Source: Novosphingobium fuchskuhlense (GTDB taxonomy: Bacteria; Pseudomonadota; Alphaproteobacteria; Sphingomonadales; Sphingomonadaceae). From it: a DNA stretch of 64,000 nt. The notes under the pieces were generated by a model. It searched no databases. It was not told the DNA's origin and saw nothing but the letters and a program-made list of their open reading frames with translations. The stretch spans positions 597,552 through 661,551 of the forward strand of contig NZ_KQ954245.1 in assembly GCF_001519075.1 (NCBI RefSeq), in the 5' to 3' direction. The position numbers and the translations under genes are program-made. Shown one piece after another: positions 39,548 to 49,285 of this stretch; position 1 is the first letter of the stretch; each line of letters begins with the position of its first letter.

Positions 39548-42500
39548 ATGCCCGATCCGTCCCGCATCCTGTCGGCCACGACGCCGCTCACCCTCGCTTC
39601 CATCGCCCGGGGAGCGCAGCCGCTTGTCCTCGCTGATCTCTCGCGCGCGGCCGCCACTGGCAAATCGCCCAGGCGCACCATCTTCATCGCGGCAGACGAC
39701 GCCGCCATGCGCGCCGTCACCCAGAGCGCCCAGTTCTTCGCGCCCGAGCTTGACGTCGCCGAATATCCCGCGTGGGACTGCCTGCCGTTTGACCGCGCCT
39801 CGCCCGCCATGTCGGTCAGCGCGCGCCGCCTCGCCGCGCTCCATGCGCTGCAGCAGCCGCTCGAAGGCCCGCAGCTGTTCGTCACCACGATCAACGCGCT
39901 GCTCCAGCGCACGCTCACGCCGTTTCGCGTGCGCGAATCGGTGCGCGCCTTGCGCGTCGGGCAGGAAATCGCGCGCGCGGCGCTGATCGCGCTTGTCCAG
40001 CGCCAGGGCTACAGCCGCGTCGATACGGTGGTGGACTCCGGCGAATATGCGGTGCGCGGCTCGGTCTTCGATCTCTACCCCAGCGGCCTTTCCCACGGCC
40101 TGCGGCTCGATTTCTTCGGCGACGAGATCGAGACGATGCGCCTGTTCGATCCGGCCACCCAGCGCTCGGTCCAGCCCGTGCAGTCGCACCTCCTGCTCCC
40201 CGCCAGCGAGGCCCTGCTCGACGAGGAGTCCATCCGCCGTTTCCGCACCCGCTACCGCGAACTCTTCGGCGCCAATGCCACAAGCGATCCGCTCTATCAG
40301 GCGGTCAGCGAAGGCCGCCGCCTCGCCGGGATGGAGCACTGGCTCCCGCTTCTCGAAGACCGCCTCGTCACCCTCTTCGACCATCTGACCGACGGCGACC
40401 TCGTCCTCCTCGATGCCGCCGCCGCCAAGGCCGCCGAAGAGCGCCTCGCCGATATCACCGACTACCGTCAGGCCCGCGCCGAAAGCAGCCAGCGCGCCGG
40501 CAGCACCACCTACCGCCCCCTCGCCGAAACCGCGCTCTACCTCGGCCGCGACGAGTTCGACCGCGCCCTCGCGGGCTGGCCCGTCCACCGCATGAGCCAA
40601 TTCGCGGAGCCCGAGAGCCCTCGCGTCCTCGATTTCGGCTTCGGCTCCCCCCGCGATTTCGCTCCCGAACGCGCCTCGGGCGCCAATATCTACGAAGCCG
40701 CCGCCAAGCACCTCGCCGCGCTCGCCACGCGCGGCCGCAAGGCGGTCGTCGCCGCCTACTCCGCCGGCTCGCGCAGCCGCCTCGCCTCGCTGCTCGGCGA
40801 TGCCGGAAAAGCGCCTCCCATCCTCGCCGAGACCTGGCAGGAAGCCCTCGGCGCCGCCGCCACCGGCAAACCTGCCGCCGTCGTCTTGCCCCTCGAACAG
40901 GGCTTCTCCAGCGGCGATGTCGAAGTCCTCACCGAGCAGGACATCCTGGGTGATCGGCTCGTCCGCCCCAAGCGCAAGCGCAAGGACGCCGACGCCTTCC
41001 TCGCCGAACTCGCCGCGCTCGGCACCGGCGATCTTGTCGTCCACATGGAGCATGGCATCGGCCGCTACATCGGCCTCGTGCCAGTCGCGGTGGGCGACAG
41101 CCCGCACGACTGCGTCCAGCTCGAATACGCAGGCGGGGACAAGCTCTACATCCCCGTCGAAAACCTCGACGTCCTTTCCCGCTACGGCCACGACAGCGAG
41201 GGCATCCAGCTCGACAAACTCGGCGGCGAGGCATGGCAGCGCCGCAAGGCGAAGATGCGCGAGCGCATCCTCGAAATCGCCGGCCAGCTCATGCAGACCG
41301 CCGCGCTGCGGGCCCTGCGCGAAGCCGATACCCTCGCCCCCGATCCCGCCAGCTTCGGCCCCTTCGTCGACCGGTTCCCCTGGGCCGAGACCGACGATCA
41401 GGAGCGCGCCATCGAGGACGTTCTCGGCGATCTCGCCAGCGGCAAGCCGATGGACCGCCTCGTCTGCGGCGACGTCGGCTTCGGCAAGACCGAGGTCGCC
41501 CTGCGCGCCGCCTTCGTCGCGGCCATGGCCGGCAAGCAGGTCGCCGTCATCGCGCCGACCACCTTGCTCGCCCGCCAGCACTATACCGCCTTTGTCGAGC
41601 GCTTCTCCGGCTTCCCCCTCGAAGTCGGCCGCCTCAGCCGCCTCGTCCCCGGCAAGGAAGCCGCCCAGACCCGCGAAGGCCTCGCCGCCGGCACCGTCGA
41701 TGTCGTCATCGGCACCCACGCGCTCCTTTCCAAGGGCCTCGAATTCAAGCGCCTCGGCCTTGTCATCGTCGATGAGGAGCAGCGCTTCGGCGTCGTCCAC
41801 AAGGAGCGCCTCAAGGAACTCAAGGCGGACGTGCACGTCCTCACCCTCACCGCCACCCCCATCCCGCGTACGCTGCAGATGGCGATGTCCGGCCTGCGCG
41901 AACTGTCCACCATCCAGACCCCGCCGGTCGACCGCCTCGCCGTGCGCACCTACGTCATGCCGTGGGACGACGTGACCATGCGAGAGGCCCTGATGCGCGA
42001 GCACCAGCGCGGCGGCCAGTCGTTCATCGTCGTCCCCCGCATCGCCGACATGCCCGATCTGGAGGAATGGCTCCGCCTCAACGTGCCGGAAATCCGCTAT
42101 GTCTCCGCGCACGGCCAGATGAGCCCGACCGAAGTCGAGGACCGCATGGGCGCCTTCTACGAGAAGCGCTACGAAGTCCTCCTCTCGACCACCATCGTCG
42201 AGAGCGGCCTCGATATCCCCAGCGCCAACACCATCGTCCTCCACCGCGCCGACCGCTTCGGCCTCGCCCAGCTCTACCAGCTGCGCGGCCGCGTCGGGCG
42301 CGGCAAGCTGCGCGCCTATGCCTACCTCACCTACCCCGAAAACCAGGCCCTCAGCGAAGTCGCCGAAAAGCGCCTCAAGGTCCTCTCCGATCTCGACAGC
42401 CTCGGCGCCGGGTTCCAGCTTGCCAGCCACGATCTCGATATCCGCGGCGCGGGCAACCTCCTCGGCGACGAGCAGTCCGGCCACGTCCGCGAAGTCGGCT

Positions 42501-43051
42501 TCGAGCTCTACCAGTCGATGCTCGAAGACGCGATCGTCGCCGCCAAGGCCGGCGAAATCGGCCTCGCGCGCGAACGCAACACGCTGAGCCCGCAGATCAC
42601 CGTCGATGCCCCGATCATGATCCCGGAGGACTACGTGCCGGACCTCGCCGTCCGCATGGCGCTCTATCGCCGCATGAACGACGCCGAAGGCGCGGACGCC
42701 GTCGAAGCCCTCGCCGCCGAAATGATCGACCGCTTCGGCCCCCTCCCCGCGCCCACGCAGAACCTCCTCAAGCTCATCGAGATCAAGCGCCAGGCCATCG
42801 AAGCCCACATCGCCAAGATCGACGTCGGCGCGAAGGGCACGCTGGTGTCGTTCCACAACGACAGCTTCCCGGAACCCATGGGCCTCTTCGCCTATATCGA
42901 CCGCCTGAAAGGCACGGCAAAGCTGCGCCCGGACAACAAGCTGGTGATCAACCGGGCCTGGGGTACACCCGAAGCGCGGCTCAATGGGCTGGTGCAATTG
43001 ACCAAGGGGCTGAGTGCTGTGGCACGGCGGGGGGAGAAGCGGGCAGCTTGA
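39548..43051 (+). CDS. mfd: Transcription-repair coupling factor Mfd
   Basis: Mfd removes RNA polymerase stalled at lesions and recruits UvrA. The 1167-residue protein has the UvrB-like N-terminal region (AEYPAWDCLPFDRASP), the CarD-like RNA-polymerase-interacting domain (GDLVVHMEHGIGRYIGL, LEYAGGDKLYIPVENL), a RecG-like motor with GDVGFGKTEVALRAAF, DEEQRFGV, TATPIPRTLQMA, ESGLDIPSANTI and QLRGRVGRG, and the C-terminal TRCF domain. The antisense strand is open for more than 1100 codons because of GC-rich codon use; that frame is not coding. Confidence 0.97.
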   Translation: MPDPSRILSATTPLTLASIARGAQPLVLADLSRAAATGKSPRRTIFIAADDAAMRAVTQSAQFFAPELDVAEYPAWDCLPFDRASPAMSVSARRLAALHALQQPLEGPQLFVTTINALLQRTLTPFRVRESVRALRVGQEIARAALIALVQRQGYSRVDTVVDSGEYAVRGSVFDLYPSGLSHGLRLDFFGDEIETMRLFDPATQRSVQPVQSHLLLPASEALLDEESIRRFRTRYRELFGANATSDPLYQAVSEGRRLAGMEHWLPLLEDRLVTLFDHLTDGDLVLLDAAAAKAAEERLADITDYRQARAESSQRAGSTTYRPLAETALYLGRDEFDRALAGWPVHRMSQFAEPESPRVLDFGFGSPRDFAPERASGANIYEAAAKHLAALATRGRKAVVAAYSAGSRSRLASLLGDAGKAPPILAETWQEALGAAATGKPAAVVLPLEQGFSSGDVEVLTEQDILGDRLVRPKRKRKDADAFLAELAALGTGDLVVHMEHGIGRYIGLVPVAVGDSPHDCVQLEYAGGDKLYIPVENLDVLSRYGHDSEGIQLDKLGGEAWQRRKAKMRERILEIAGQLMQTAALRALREADTLAPDPASFGPFVDRFPWAETDDQERAIEDVLGDLASGKPMDRLVCGDVGFGKTEVALRAAFVAAMAGKQVAVIAPTTLLARQHYTAFVERFSGFPLEVGRLSRLVPGKEAAQTREGLAAGTVDVVIGTHALLSKGLEFKRLGLVIVDEEQRFGVVHKERLKELKADVHVLTLTATPIPRTLQMAMSGLRELSTIQTPPVDRLAVRTYVMPWDDVTMREALMREHQRGGQSFIVVPRIADMPDLEEWLRLNVPEIRYVSAHGQMSPTEVEDRMGAFYEKRYEVLLSTTIVESGLDIPSANTIVLHRADRFGLAQLYQLRGRVGRGKLRAYAYLTYPENQALSEVAEKRLKVLSDLDSLGAGFQLASHDLDIRGAGNLLGDEQSGHVREVGFELYQSMLEDAIVAAKAGEIGLARERNTLSPQITVDAPIMIPEDYVPDLAVRMALYRRMNDAEGADAVEALAAEMIDRFGPLPAPTQNLLKLIEIKRQAIEAHIAKIDVGAKGTLVSFHNDSFPEPMGLFAYIDRLKGTAKLRPDNKLVINRAWGTPEARLNGLVQLTKGLSAVARRGEKRAA

Positions 43052-43101
43052 GGGAACGTAGCCAGGACCTTTCCCACCAGCCTCCCCCGTTCAACGCGTG
43101 C

Positions 43102-45171
43102 TCACACCAGCAAGATGTCAAATGCATCGAGAAGCGGCTTGGTTGTGAGTGCCGTGATCTGCACTTGTGCTTGTTGCCCGTTACCGTCCGGATCGTAATA
43201 CAAGGCGCCGGTAGCCTGATTGTAGATGATATGGTGATCGGGCGTCAGCGCCTTGGTACCCAACGTAAACTCTTGCGCCTTGAGAGGCCCCGCCAATTCG
43301 CTGGCAAGCCCTTTGAAGGCTGATCGCACCAGTTCGATACTGTCCTGACCCTTGACGAAATCCGAGATCGTGTCGCGTTTCGCCGTTATCTCCAGCACAT
43401 CGAAACGGAACTTGTCGGCACCGAGGCCGCCGGTGAGCGTGTCGCGCCCTGCGCCGCCAATAAGCCTGTCGGCTCCGTCACCGCCAAGAAGTCGGTCGTC
43501 GCCTGCCCCGCCAGTGAGAAGATCGCCTCCGGCATCGCCGATCAGCCGATCGTTGCCGGCATCGCCGGTGAGAGTATCGTTGCCGTTGCCACCGGATAGC
43601 TCGTCCGCCCCCGCGCCACCTGTCAGCCGGTCGTTGCCCAGCCCGCCATTGATCGTGTCATTGCCCGCGCCGCCATCGATCTTGTCAGCCTTCGCAGACC
43701 CATATAGCCGGTCATCAAGCTGCGATCCCAGCACCCCGGGAAAGCCATGGGAGTAGCTGATCTGGATCGTGTGCGTAAACCGCTCGTCGGGCGGGTTGAC
43801 GATGTAGGTCACGAGATCGGCGAAGCCGTCCCCGTTGATATCCTTCAAATACCCTTCGAGTTCCGGCCCCGGCGGGGTGCCATCGAGGTTCCCGGTAAAT
43901 CCATTGAGATCTACCACCTGATAATGGCCCAGCCCGTCGTTGATATAGACCGCAGGTTTGCCTGCCGCATCGGCATTCTCGTGGAAACCGGGCCGCGTGA
44001 ACACTTGCGCGACGATGTCCTTCAGCCCGTCTCCGTTCACGTCGGTCAAGTCGTAGTAGTTGATACTGCCCTTGGCCAACTGCACCGGGATTGCATTGGG
44101 AACCTCGCGCAAATGGCCATCGAGCAGACGAAACACCTTCAGCCTGCTCACATTGACCAGATCGGTATCGTAGTTGAAGGTTTCTCCGCTGGTGATCCGC
44201 GGATGGCCGGTCGCCTCAAGGGCATTCATCATCGCCACAACGGTCAGGGAGCCATCCGCCTTTCGCACCGGATCCACCTGCACTTCGATGAATGTTAGGT
44301 TGAGGTAGTCGACATCCGGAAACCGGTAGATCGAAAAGGTCTGGAGCACGTCGGTGTTGTACAGCTTAACCTTTGCAGTGCCGTCCGGCTTGTAACCTGC
44401 AAAATCTATGAGCGAGACCGCGCTGCCCACTTTGCCGAACAGGCCAAGCCCCACGCCGGTCAGCGGATGGGCATCCGTTTGTTCGTACGTCTCGTGGGTC
44501 GCGACGAAATAGGCCGAAGCCGCGTCACCCGGTGCCGCAGACGCCCCCGCCAAGGCATTGGCCCAGCCGTCGGTGTTGGCGACATATTGGTCGGTAACCG
44601 AGACGAAGCCGCCCGCCTGATAGCGCAGCACCTGGAACGGATTGTCGTTGTACCCTGCGAACACCACGTCCTTGGTGCCGAGGCCATTGTCGACCATCGC
44701 GACCGAATGGCCCCAACTCGGCAGGCCCGCGTTCACCACCGAATAGCCACCACCCGGCTTGGAGAGGAGCATCGCGGGCCGGGCGTAGATCGTCGTCGGA
44801 TCGGATTGTGAACGATAATCTTCGGAATTCATCGCAAAGGCGTAGTCGGTCACGCCGTCGCCATTGATGTCGCCTGTGACATACTTGCGCGGCAACCCGC
44901 CCAGTTTCGGCGTTGCCGTGCCGAACACGGCCTGGTTGTCCACGCGGTAGGAACCATCGGCATTGCTGACGAGTGCGAACAACTTGTCGTTGGTGTAACC
45001 GCTGGTCACCGGCGCGCCGAAGGGATTCGTCTGCTGCCACATCTGCACAATGAAATCACCAACCCCGTCATGATTGAGGTCCGTCGGGATGACAAATTGT
45101 ACGACAAAATCGGCATAGCCCGGATCGCTCTTGGCGATGAGATTGCCGATCACAGTAATCTTGTCTGCCAC
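43102..45171 (-). CDS. FG-GAP/RTX surface or secreted protein
   Basis: The 689-residue protein joins two calcium-related modules. The N-terminal 480 residues contain repeated FG-GAP/EF-hand-like units with DLNHDGVGDFIVQ, DINGDGVTDYAF, DVNGDGLKDIVAQ and DINGDGFADLVTY, as in integrin-type beta-propellers. The C-terminal part has about ten RTX nonapeptides (GGAGNDTINGGLGNDRLTG on) and a terminal domain (ADKFRFDVLE...AFDILLV) of the type I secretion class. No signal peptide. The start is GTG 45171, with GGAGGG just upstream; the frame is open further but without ribosome site. Its binding partner is unknown. Confidence 0.85.
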   Translation of the reverse strand: MADKITVIGNLIAKSDPGYADFVVQFVIPTDLNHDGVGDFIVQMWQQTNPFGAPVTSGYTNDKLFALVSNADGSYRVDNQAVFGTATPKLGGLPRKYVTGDINGDGVTDYAFAMNSEDYRSQSDPTTIYARPAMLLSKPGGGYSVVNAGLPSWGHSVAMVDNGLGTKDVVFAGYNDNPFQVLRYQAGGFVSVTDQYVANTDGWANALAGASAAPGDAASAYFVATHETYEQTDAHPLTGVGLGLFGKVGSAVSLIDFAGYKPDGTAKVKLYNTDVLQTFSIYRFPDVDYLNLTFIEVQVDPVRKADGSLTVVAMMNALEATGHPRITSGETFNYDTDLVNVSRLKVFRLLDGHLREVPNAIPVQLAKGSINYYDLTDVNGDGLKDIVAQVFTRPGFHENADAAGKPAVYINDGLGHYQVVDLNGFTGNLDGTPPGPELEGYLKDINGDGFADLVTYIVNPPDERFTHTIQISYSHGFPGVLGSQLDDRLYGSAKADKIDGGAGNDTINGGLGNDRLTGGAGADELSGGNGNDTLTGDAGNDRLIGDAGGDLLTGGAGDDRLLGGDGADRLIGGAGRDTLTGGLGADKFRFDVLEITAKRDTISDFVKGQDSIELVRSAFKGLASELAGPLKAQEFTLGTKALTPDHHIIYNQATGALYYDPDGNGQQAQVQITALTTKPLLDAFDILLV

Positions 45172-45508
45172 CCCTATCCCTCCGACTGCGCGCGGATTGT
45201 TCCTTGCCAAAGGGAACCATATCACTTCACTGTTATGGGACAATCGAATTAATCGTATTTGCTTATTTCCAAATGCAGCTGTTTCTCCAAGCAACAATTA
45301 CAGTGCAAGTTTACCAAATCACCGAACCGCAAGCGCTGACAGGCAGTCCGATCGATGCGCCTCTGCAAATGAAGGGGTAGCGCCACAGACCGACCGCCGC
45401 GCTCTCTTTCCCTACCGCTCTGTCATCGCTGTGCGATGCCACCGCGCGATACCATGCCCCGATCCCGCGTCCCTGTGCTAAGTGCTGGTACCAACAGGAG
45501 AACAACGC
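45172..45508. other. Intergenic region, 337 bp, divergent promoters
   Basis: Between the FG-GAP/RTX gene and the patatin-like gene, transcribed divergently. The first 130 bp (to about 45310) are clearly A/T-richer than the rest of the window, with TAATTGTAATTGTTG and ATTAATTCGATT on the minus strand. No gene, RNA or convincing promoter pair is seen. Confidence 0.6.
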
Positions 45509-46660
45509 TTGCCCGCACGCATCAGGATAGTCCTCCTCGCCGCCCGCCTTGCACCCGCATTGGGGCTTGCAGGCTGCGCCACGATCCACCGCCAACCCTT
45601 CACTGAAACCCAGCAGGCCGAAGCCACCATCCCCGGCGTGCCGCAGGCCCGCTTCTGGGCCGATGCGCCGGGCGCCGCGCGGCTCATGGCGCCGGTCTAT
45701 GCCGGGGCGAACGGCGAACGCTCGATGCTCGCGCTCTCGGGGGGATCGGACAATGGAGCCTATGGCGCAGGCCTTTTGAACGGCTGGACCAAGGCCGGCA
45801 CACGGCCCGAATTCGCCGTCGTCACCGGGGTCAGCACCGGCGCGCTGATCGCGCCCTTCGCCTTCCTCGGCCCCGATCAGGATGCCACGCTGGAGCAGCT
45901 CTTCACCACCATCTCGGCGAAGAACATCTACCGGAACCGCTTCCCTCTCGCCATCCCGCTCTCGCCCAGCATCGCCAGTACAAAGCCGCTGGCGCGCATG
46001 ATCAGCGAAGTCATGACCGATGCGCTGATCGACCGCATCGCGGCCGAGCACGCGCGCGGACGGCGACTGTTCGTCGGCACCGCCAATCTCGATGCACAGC
46101 GCATGGTGATCTGGAACATGGGCGCAATTGCCGCCAGCAAGGCCCCGGGCCGCTACGGCCTGTTCCGGCAGGTCCTCCTCGCCTCCTCGGCCATTCCGGC
46201 CTTCTTCCCCCCGGTGATGATCAAGGCCCAGGCAAACGGCCGCGAGGTGAGCGAGATGCATGTCGATGGCGGCACCACCGCGCAGATCCTCACGCTCCCG
46301 GATCAGGCGATTGTCGCGGGCCAGCTGCCCTCCGCGCTCAATCGCCTCCACCTCTACATGATCGTGAACAACAAGCTCAACGGCGAGTTCCACCTCGTGC
46401 GCCCTCGCACCGTGCCCATCGCCAGCCAGGCCATCTCGCTCAACTTGCGCCGTTCGGCCGGGAGCACCGTGGCTCTGAGCTATCTTTACGCCAAGGCCCA
46501 CGGCGTCGATTTCAACCTGAGCTTCATCGACAAGGACTATCCCCGCTCCGAAAAGAGCCTGTTCGACACCGAGATGATGCGCACGCTCTTCGCCTATGGC
46601 CGCAAGCTCGGTGAAACCGGAACCTTCTGGGCCAAGCGCCCGCCTGATAAGGACGAATAG
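45509..46660 (+). CDS. Patatin-like phospholipase lipoprotein
   Basis: The 383-residue protein starts at TTG 45509, preceded by AGGAG, and has a lipoprotein signal peptide ending in LAGC (Cys23), so it is probably membrane-anchored in the periplasm. The patatin domain has the oxyanion motif SGGSDNGAYGAGLLNG, the nucleophile GVSTGAL (Ser109 in GxSxG) and HVDGGT (catalytic Asp). These enzymes hydrolyse acyl esters of phospholipids. Substrate unknown. It is divergent from the RTX gene. Confidence 0.9.
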   Translation: MPARIRIVLLAARLAPALGLAGCATIHRQPFTETQQAEATIPGVPQARFWADAPGAARLMAPVYAGANGERSMLALSGGSDNGAYGAGLLNGWTKAGTRPEFAVVTGVSTGALIAPFAFLGPDQDATLEQLFTTISAKNIYRNRFPLAIPLSPSIASTKPLARMISEVMTDALIDRIAAEHARGRRLFVGTANLDAQRMVIWNMGAIAASKAPGRYGLFRQVLLASSAIPAFFPPVMIKAQANGREVSEMHVDGGTTAQILTLPDQAIVAGQLPSALNRLHLYMIVNNKLNGEFHLVRPRTVPIASQAISLNLRRSAGSTVALSYLYAKAHGVDFNLSFIDKDYPRSEKSLFDTEMMRTLFAYGRKLGETGTFWAKRPPDKDE

Positions 46661-46723
46661 CGCCGGGGCGGTTCCGTCCGGCCAGCTGGCGGACAGGCAG
46701 GCGGGCCGGCAGGAGGGCGCAAA

Positions 46724-46740
46724 CCCCTGTCCTACAGGGG
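46724..46740 (+). terminator. Short hairpin after the patatin-like gene
   Basis: CCCCTGT and ACAGGGG with loop CCT, about 60 nt after the stop. There is no T-run, so terminator function is uncertain. Confidence 0.3.
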
Positions 46741-46886
46741 CGCACCTTTGATACACCTGGGGCATGCCCCCGTTTCGCATCCAAGCCCTTGGCCGCGCTG
46801 CACTTTCCCGTGGCCATGCAGGCGCGCGGAAGGGGCCTTGCAGTTTCTCCCCAGGACTGTGTCAACTGTGTCAACCTGACCTGAAT

Positions 46887-48185
46887 TCAGGCGCTGCTCG
46901 CCACCAGAGCGACGAACTCCTCCGCCGAAATAGGACCGGCGCGGAGGAACCCCTGAAACAGGTCGCAGCCTTCCGCCTGCAGGATCGCCAGCTGCCCGGC
47001 ACTCTCCACCCCTTCGGCGATCACCTTGAGACCCAACGCCCGCGCCATCGCCACCATCGCCGAGAGGATCGCCCGGTCTCGCGCGTCATGCTCGATGTCG
47101 CTGACCAGCGAGCGGTCGAGCTTCAACGCATCCAGCGGCAGGGCCTTGAGCGCGCGAAAATTGGAGAAGCCGGTGCCGAAATCGTCGAGCGCCACGCTTA
47201 TGCCCAGCGCAGCCAGTTCGCGCAGCGCGGCGGCGCAGGCCTCGAAGTCGGCGATCAGGGTCTGCTCGGTGATCTCGATGGTCAGTCGCGCGGCGGGGAA
47301 CCGGCTGGCTTCCAGCGCCGCCTTGAGGCTCGCCGCGAAATCGCCGACAGCAAAATCCTCCGCCGTCACGTTGAGCGAGAGGCGCAGCGGCACGGTGTCT
47401 GGCCAAGCTGCAGCCAGTGCCAGCGCGCGCTTGCCGATATGGCGCGAAAGTTGCGCCACATGGTCGCCCCGGTCCGCCACGGCAAACAGCGTTTCCGCGC
47501 AAATGCGACCAAAGCTCGGATGCTCCCACCGCGCCAGCGCTTCCGCCCCGGCAAGCGCGCCGGTGGCGACGTGGAACTGCGGCTGGAACAGCACTGTGAT
47601 CTCGTCGCGGTGCAGCGCGCCGAGGAGATCGCCTTCAAGGCTCGCCGCGCTGCGGCCGCGCGCGGGATGGCTACCATCGGCCCACAAAACGCGCCGGCCG
47701 CTACGCCGCTGGAGATCGCCCGAAACCTGGTCGAGCCGGTCAAGCAGTGCCGCGCCGCTCTCCCCCGGCCGGCCGCGCAACAGCGCGGTGCGCGGGGCCA
47801 GGCTCAGCCGCTCCCCATCGACCACCAACGGCCGCGCGATCGCCCGGCCCAGCGCCTCGGCCAGCCACTGCCAGCGCTCGCGGCTCAAGGAGGCACGGCT
47901 GGCGACGAGGAATGCGCCGCCCGCAGCCCGGGCCACCAGAGTCTGCGGGCCGAGTTCGTCCGCCACGAAGTCCCTCAGCCGCCGCGCGACTTCCACGAGC
48001 ACGCGGTCGCCGCCCGCCATGCCATAGGCCAGATTGACCGCCGGCAGCCGCTGCAGGCTGACCATCATCGCCTGCACGAAGTCTGTCTCGTTCGTCCCAT
48101 CGAGCCACAGCGCCGCGCTGCCCGGGCCTGGAAGGCCCGTCAGCACGTCGCGATCATCGCCGGAAAGGAGTGCGGTGCCCGTCAT
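46887..48185 (-). CDS. EAL-domain cyclic di-GMP phosphodiesterase with degenerate GGDEF
   Basis: The 432-residue soluble protein has a shortened, inactive-looking GGDEF-like domain (residues about 15-165, with AAGGAFLV where GG[D/E]EF would be) and an intact EAL domain: AEALARWEHPSFG (Glu215), NVTAEDF, ITEQTLI, LDDFGTGFSNFRAL, KLDRSLVSDI and VIAEGVES. All metal ligands and the catalytic Lys/Glu pattern appear present, so it probably degrades c-di-GMP. There are no membrane helices or sensor domain. A PilZ-like gene is 1.1 kb away at 49286. Confidence 0.9.
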   Translation of the reverse strand: MTGTALLSGDDRDVLTGLPGPGSAALWLDGTNETDFVQAMMVSLQRLPAVNLAYGMAGGDRVLVEVARRLRDFVADELGPQTLVARAAGGAFLVASRASLSRERWQWLAEALGRAIARPLVVDGERLSLAPRTALLRGRPGESGAALLDRLDQVSGDLQRRSGRRVLWADGSHPARGRSAASLEGDLLGALHRDEITVLFQPQFHVATGALAGAEALARWEHPSFGRICAETLFAVADRGDHVAQLSRHIGKRALALAAAWPDTVPLRLSLNVTAEDFAVGDFAASLKAALEASRFPAARLTIEITEQTLIADFEACAAALRELAALGISVALDDFGTGFSNFRALKALPLDALKLDRSLVSDIEHDARDRAILSAMVAMARALGLKVIAEGVESAGQLAILQAEGCDLFQGFLRAGPISAEEFVALVASSA

Positions 48186-48322
48186 CGCCTGCCGTCTTAG
48201 GCGATCAGCTTCGGGAAATCATCCTTGCTGTACCATTTTGCATTGCACCAGTTTGGGTCGCTCCATATCAGTCGCCTCCGGACGCTGATCGCAGCGCCAC
48301 CCCGCGAGGAGTGCCCGATCCC

Positions 48323-49102
48323 ATGCCTGCAATGCCCCGGCTCGCGCTGCTGGCCTCTCCCACCGACCGCGCGCAGGAGGCCGAGGCTGCATTGATCGCC
48401 TCGCACGAATGGGTGCCGCTCGAAGATGCGGAGATTGTCGTCGTGCTCGGCGGTGACGGGTTCATGCTGCAGACCCTGCATCACATGCTCGATACCGGGC
48501 GCGTGATTCCTGCCTACGGGCTTAATCTCGGCACCGTCGGCTTCCTGATGAACCGCCACAAAGCCACCCGCCCCATCGCCGAGCGCGTTGCCAAGGCGCG
48601 CGGCGTGGCGGTTGCACCGCTGTGGATGGAGGCGGTGACGCAGACGGGCGAGCGGTATTCCTCCTGGGCGATCAACGAAGTCTCGCTGCTGCGCGAAACC
48701 CGACAAACCGCCAAGCTGGAAGTCTCCGTAAACGGCAAGGTGCGCATGCCCGAGCTTTCATGCGACGGCGTTCTGGTAGCGACACCCGCAGGCTCGACGG
48801 CCTACAACCTCTCGGCCAATGGCCCGATCCTGCCCCTGGGCAGCGCGATGCTGGCGCTCACGCCGATCAGCCCGTTTCGGCCGCGGCGCTGGCGCGGGGC
48901 GATTTTGCCGGAGAGCTGTGAGATCCTGTTCCGCTCGCTGGAAGCGGCCAAGCGCCCGGTGTCGGTCGTAGCCGACCAGAAGGAAGTGCGCGACATCAGC
49001 GAGGTGCGCGTGAGCGCCGCGCGTGATCACCGGCTGACACTGCTGTTCGACAAGGGCAAGAGCCTCGACGAGCGAATCTTCGCCGAGCAGTTCCTGGTGT
49101 GA
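48323..49102 (+). CDS. nadK: NAD kinase
   Basis: Phosphorylates NAD to NADP. The 259-residue protein has IVVVLGGDGFMLQTLHHM (GGDG motif), YGLNLGTVGFLMN, WAINEVSLLRE and the ATP/NAD site VATPAGSTAYNLSANGPILP. Length is typical of the alphaproteobacterial form. The ATG at 48323 is preferred; the next ATG three codons on is also possible. It diverges from the EAL gene. Confidence 0.94.
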   Translation: MPAMPRLALLASPTDRAQEAEAALIASHEWVPLEDAEIVVVLGGDGFMLQTLHHMLDTGRVIPAYGLNLGTVGFLMNRHKATRPIAERVAKARGVAVAPLWMEAVTQTGERYSSWAINEVSLLRETRQTAKLEVSVNGKVRMPELSCDGVLVATPAGSTAYNLSANGPILPLGSAMLALTPISPFRPRRWRGAILPESCEILFRSLEAAKRPVSVVADQKEVRDISEVRVSAARDHRLTLLFDKGKSLDERIFAEQFLV

Positions 49103-49133
49103 ATTTCCGGTTCGTTTTTGGGCAATCAGGCGC

Positions 49134-49161
49134 TTGCCAAACCCGAAACGCCTGCTATTAG
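49134..49161 (+). promoter_or_regulatory. Promoter for tRNA-Asn
   Basis: TTGCCA (49134-49139), 16 nt, TATTAG (49156-49161), about 30 nt before the tRNA. Confidence 0.55.
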
Positions 49162-49191
49162 CCCGCTCCTGCCCCGGGCAACCGGGTCCGG

Positions 49192-49266
49192 TCCCTGATA
49201 GCTCAGCGGTAGAGCTCTCGACTGTTAATCGAGTGGTCGTAGGTTCGAATCCTACTCAGGGAGCCA
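49192..49266 (+). tRNA. tRNA-Asn (anticodon GTT)
   Basis: Acceptor TCCCTGA pairs with TCAGGGA, D arm GCTCAGCGGTAGAGC, anticodon stem CTCGA/TCGAG with loop CTGTTAA (anticodon GTT), T arm GTAGG-TTCGAAT-CCTAC, discriminator G and encoded CCA. Confidence 0.97.
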
Positions 49267-49285
49267 CCTTTTCCCCGCTTTATGC

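Noticed and set aside
39506..42997. An open frame of 1163 codons antisense to mfd
   Set aside because: It is caused by the GC-rich third positions of mfd; the translation is low-complexity and charged, and shows no domain, whereas the sense strand is a complete Mfd.
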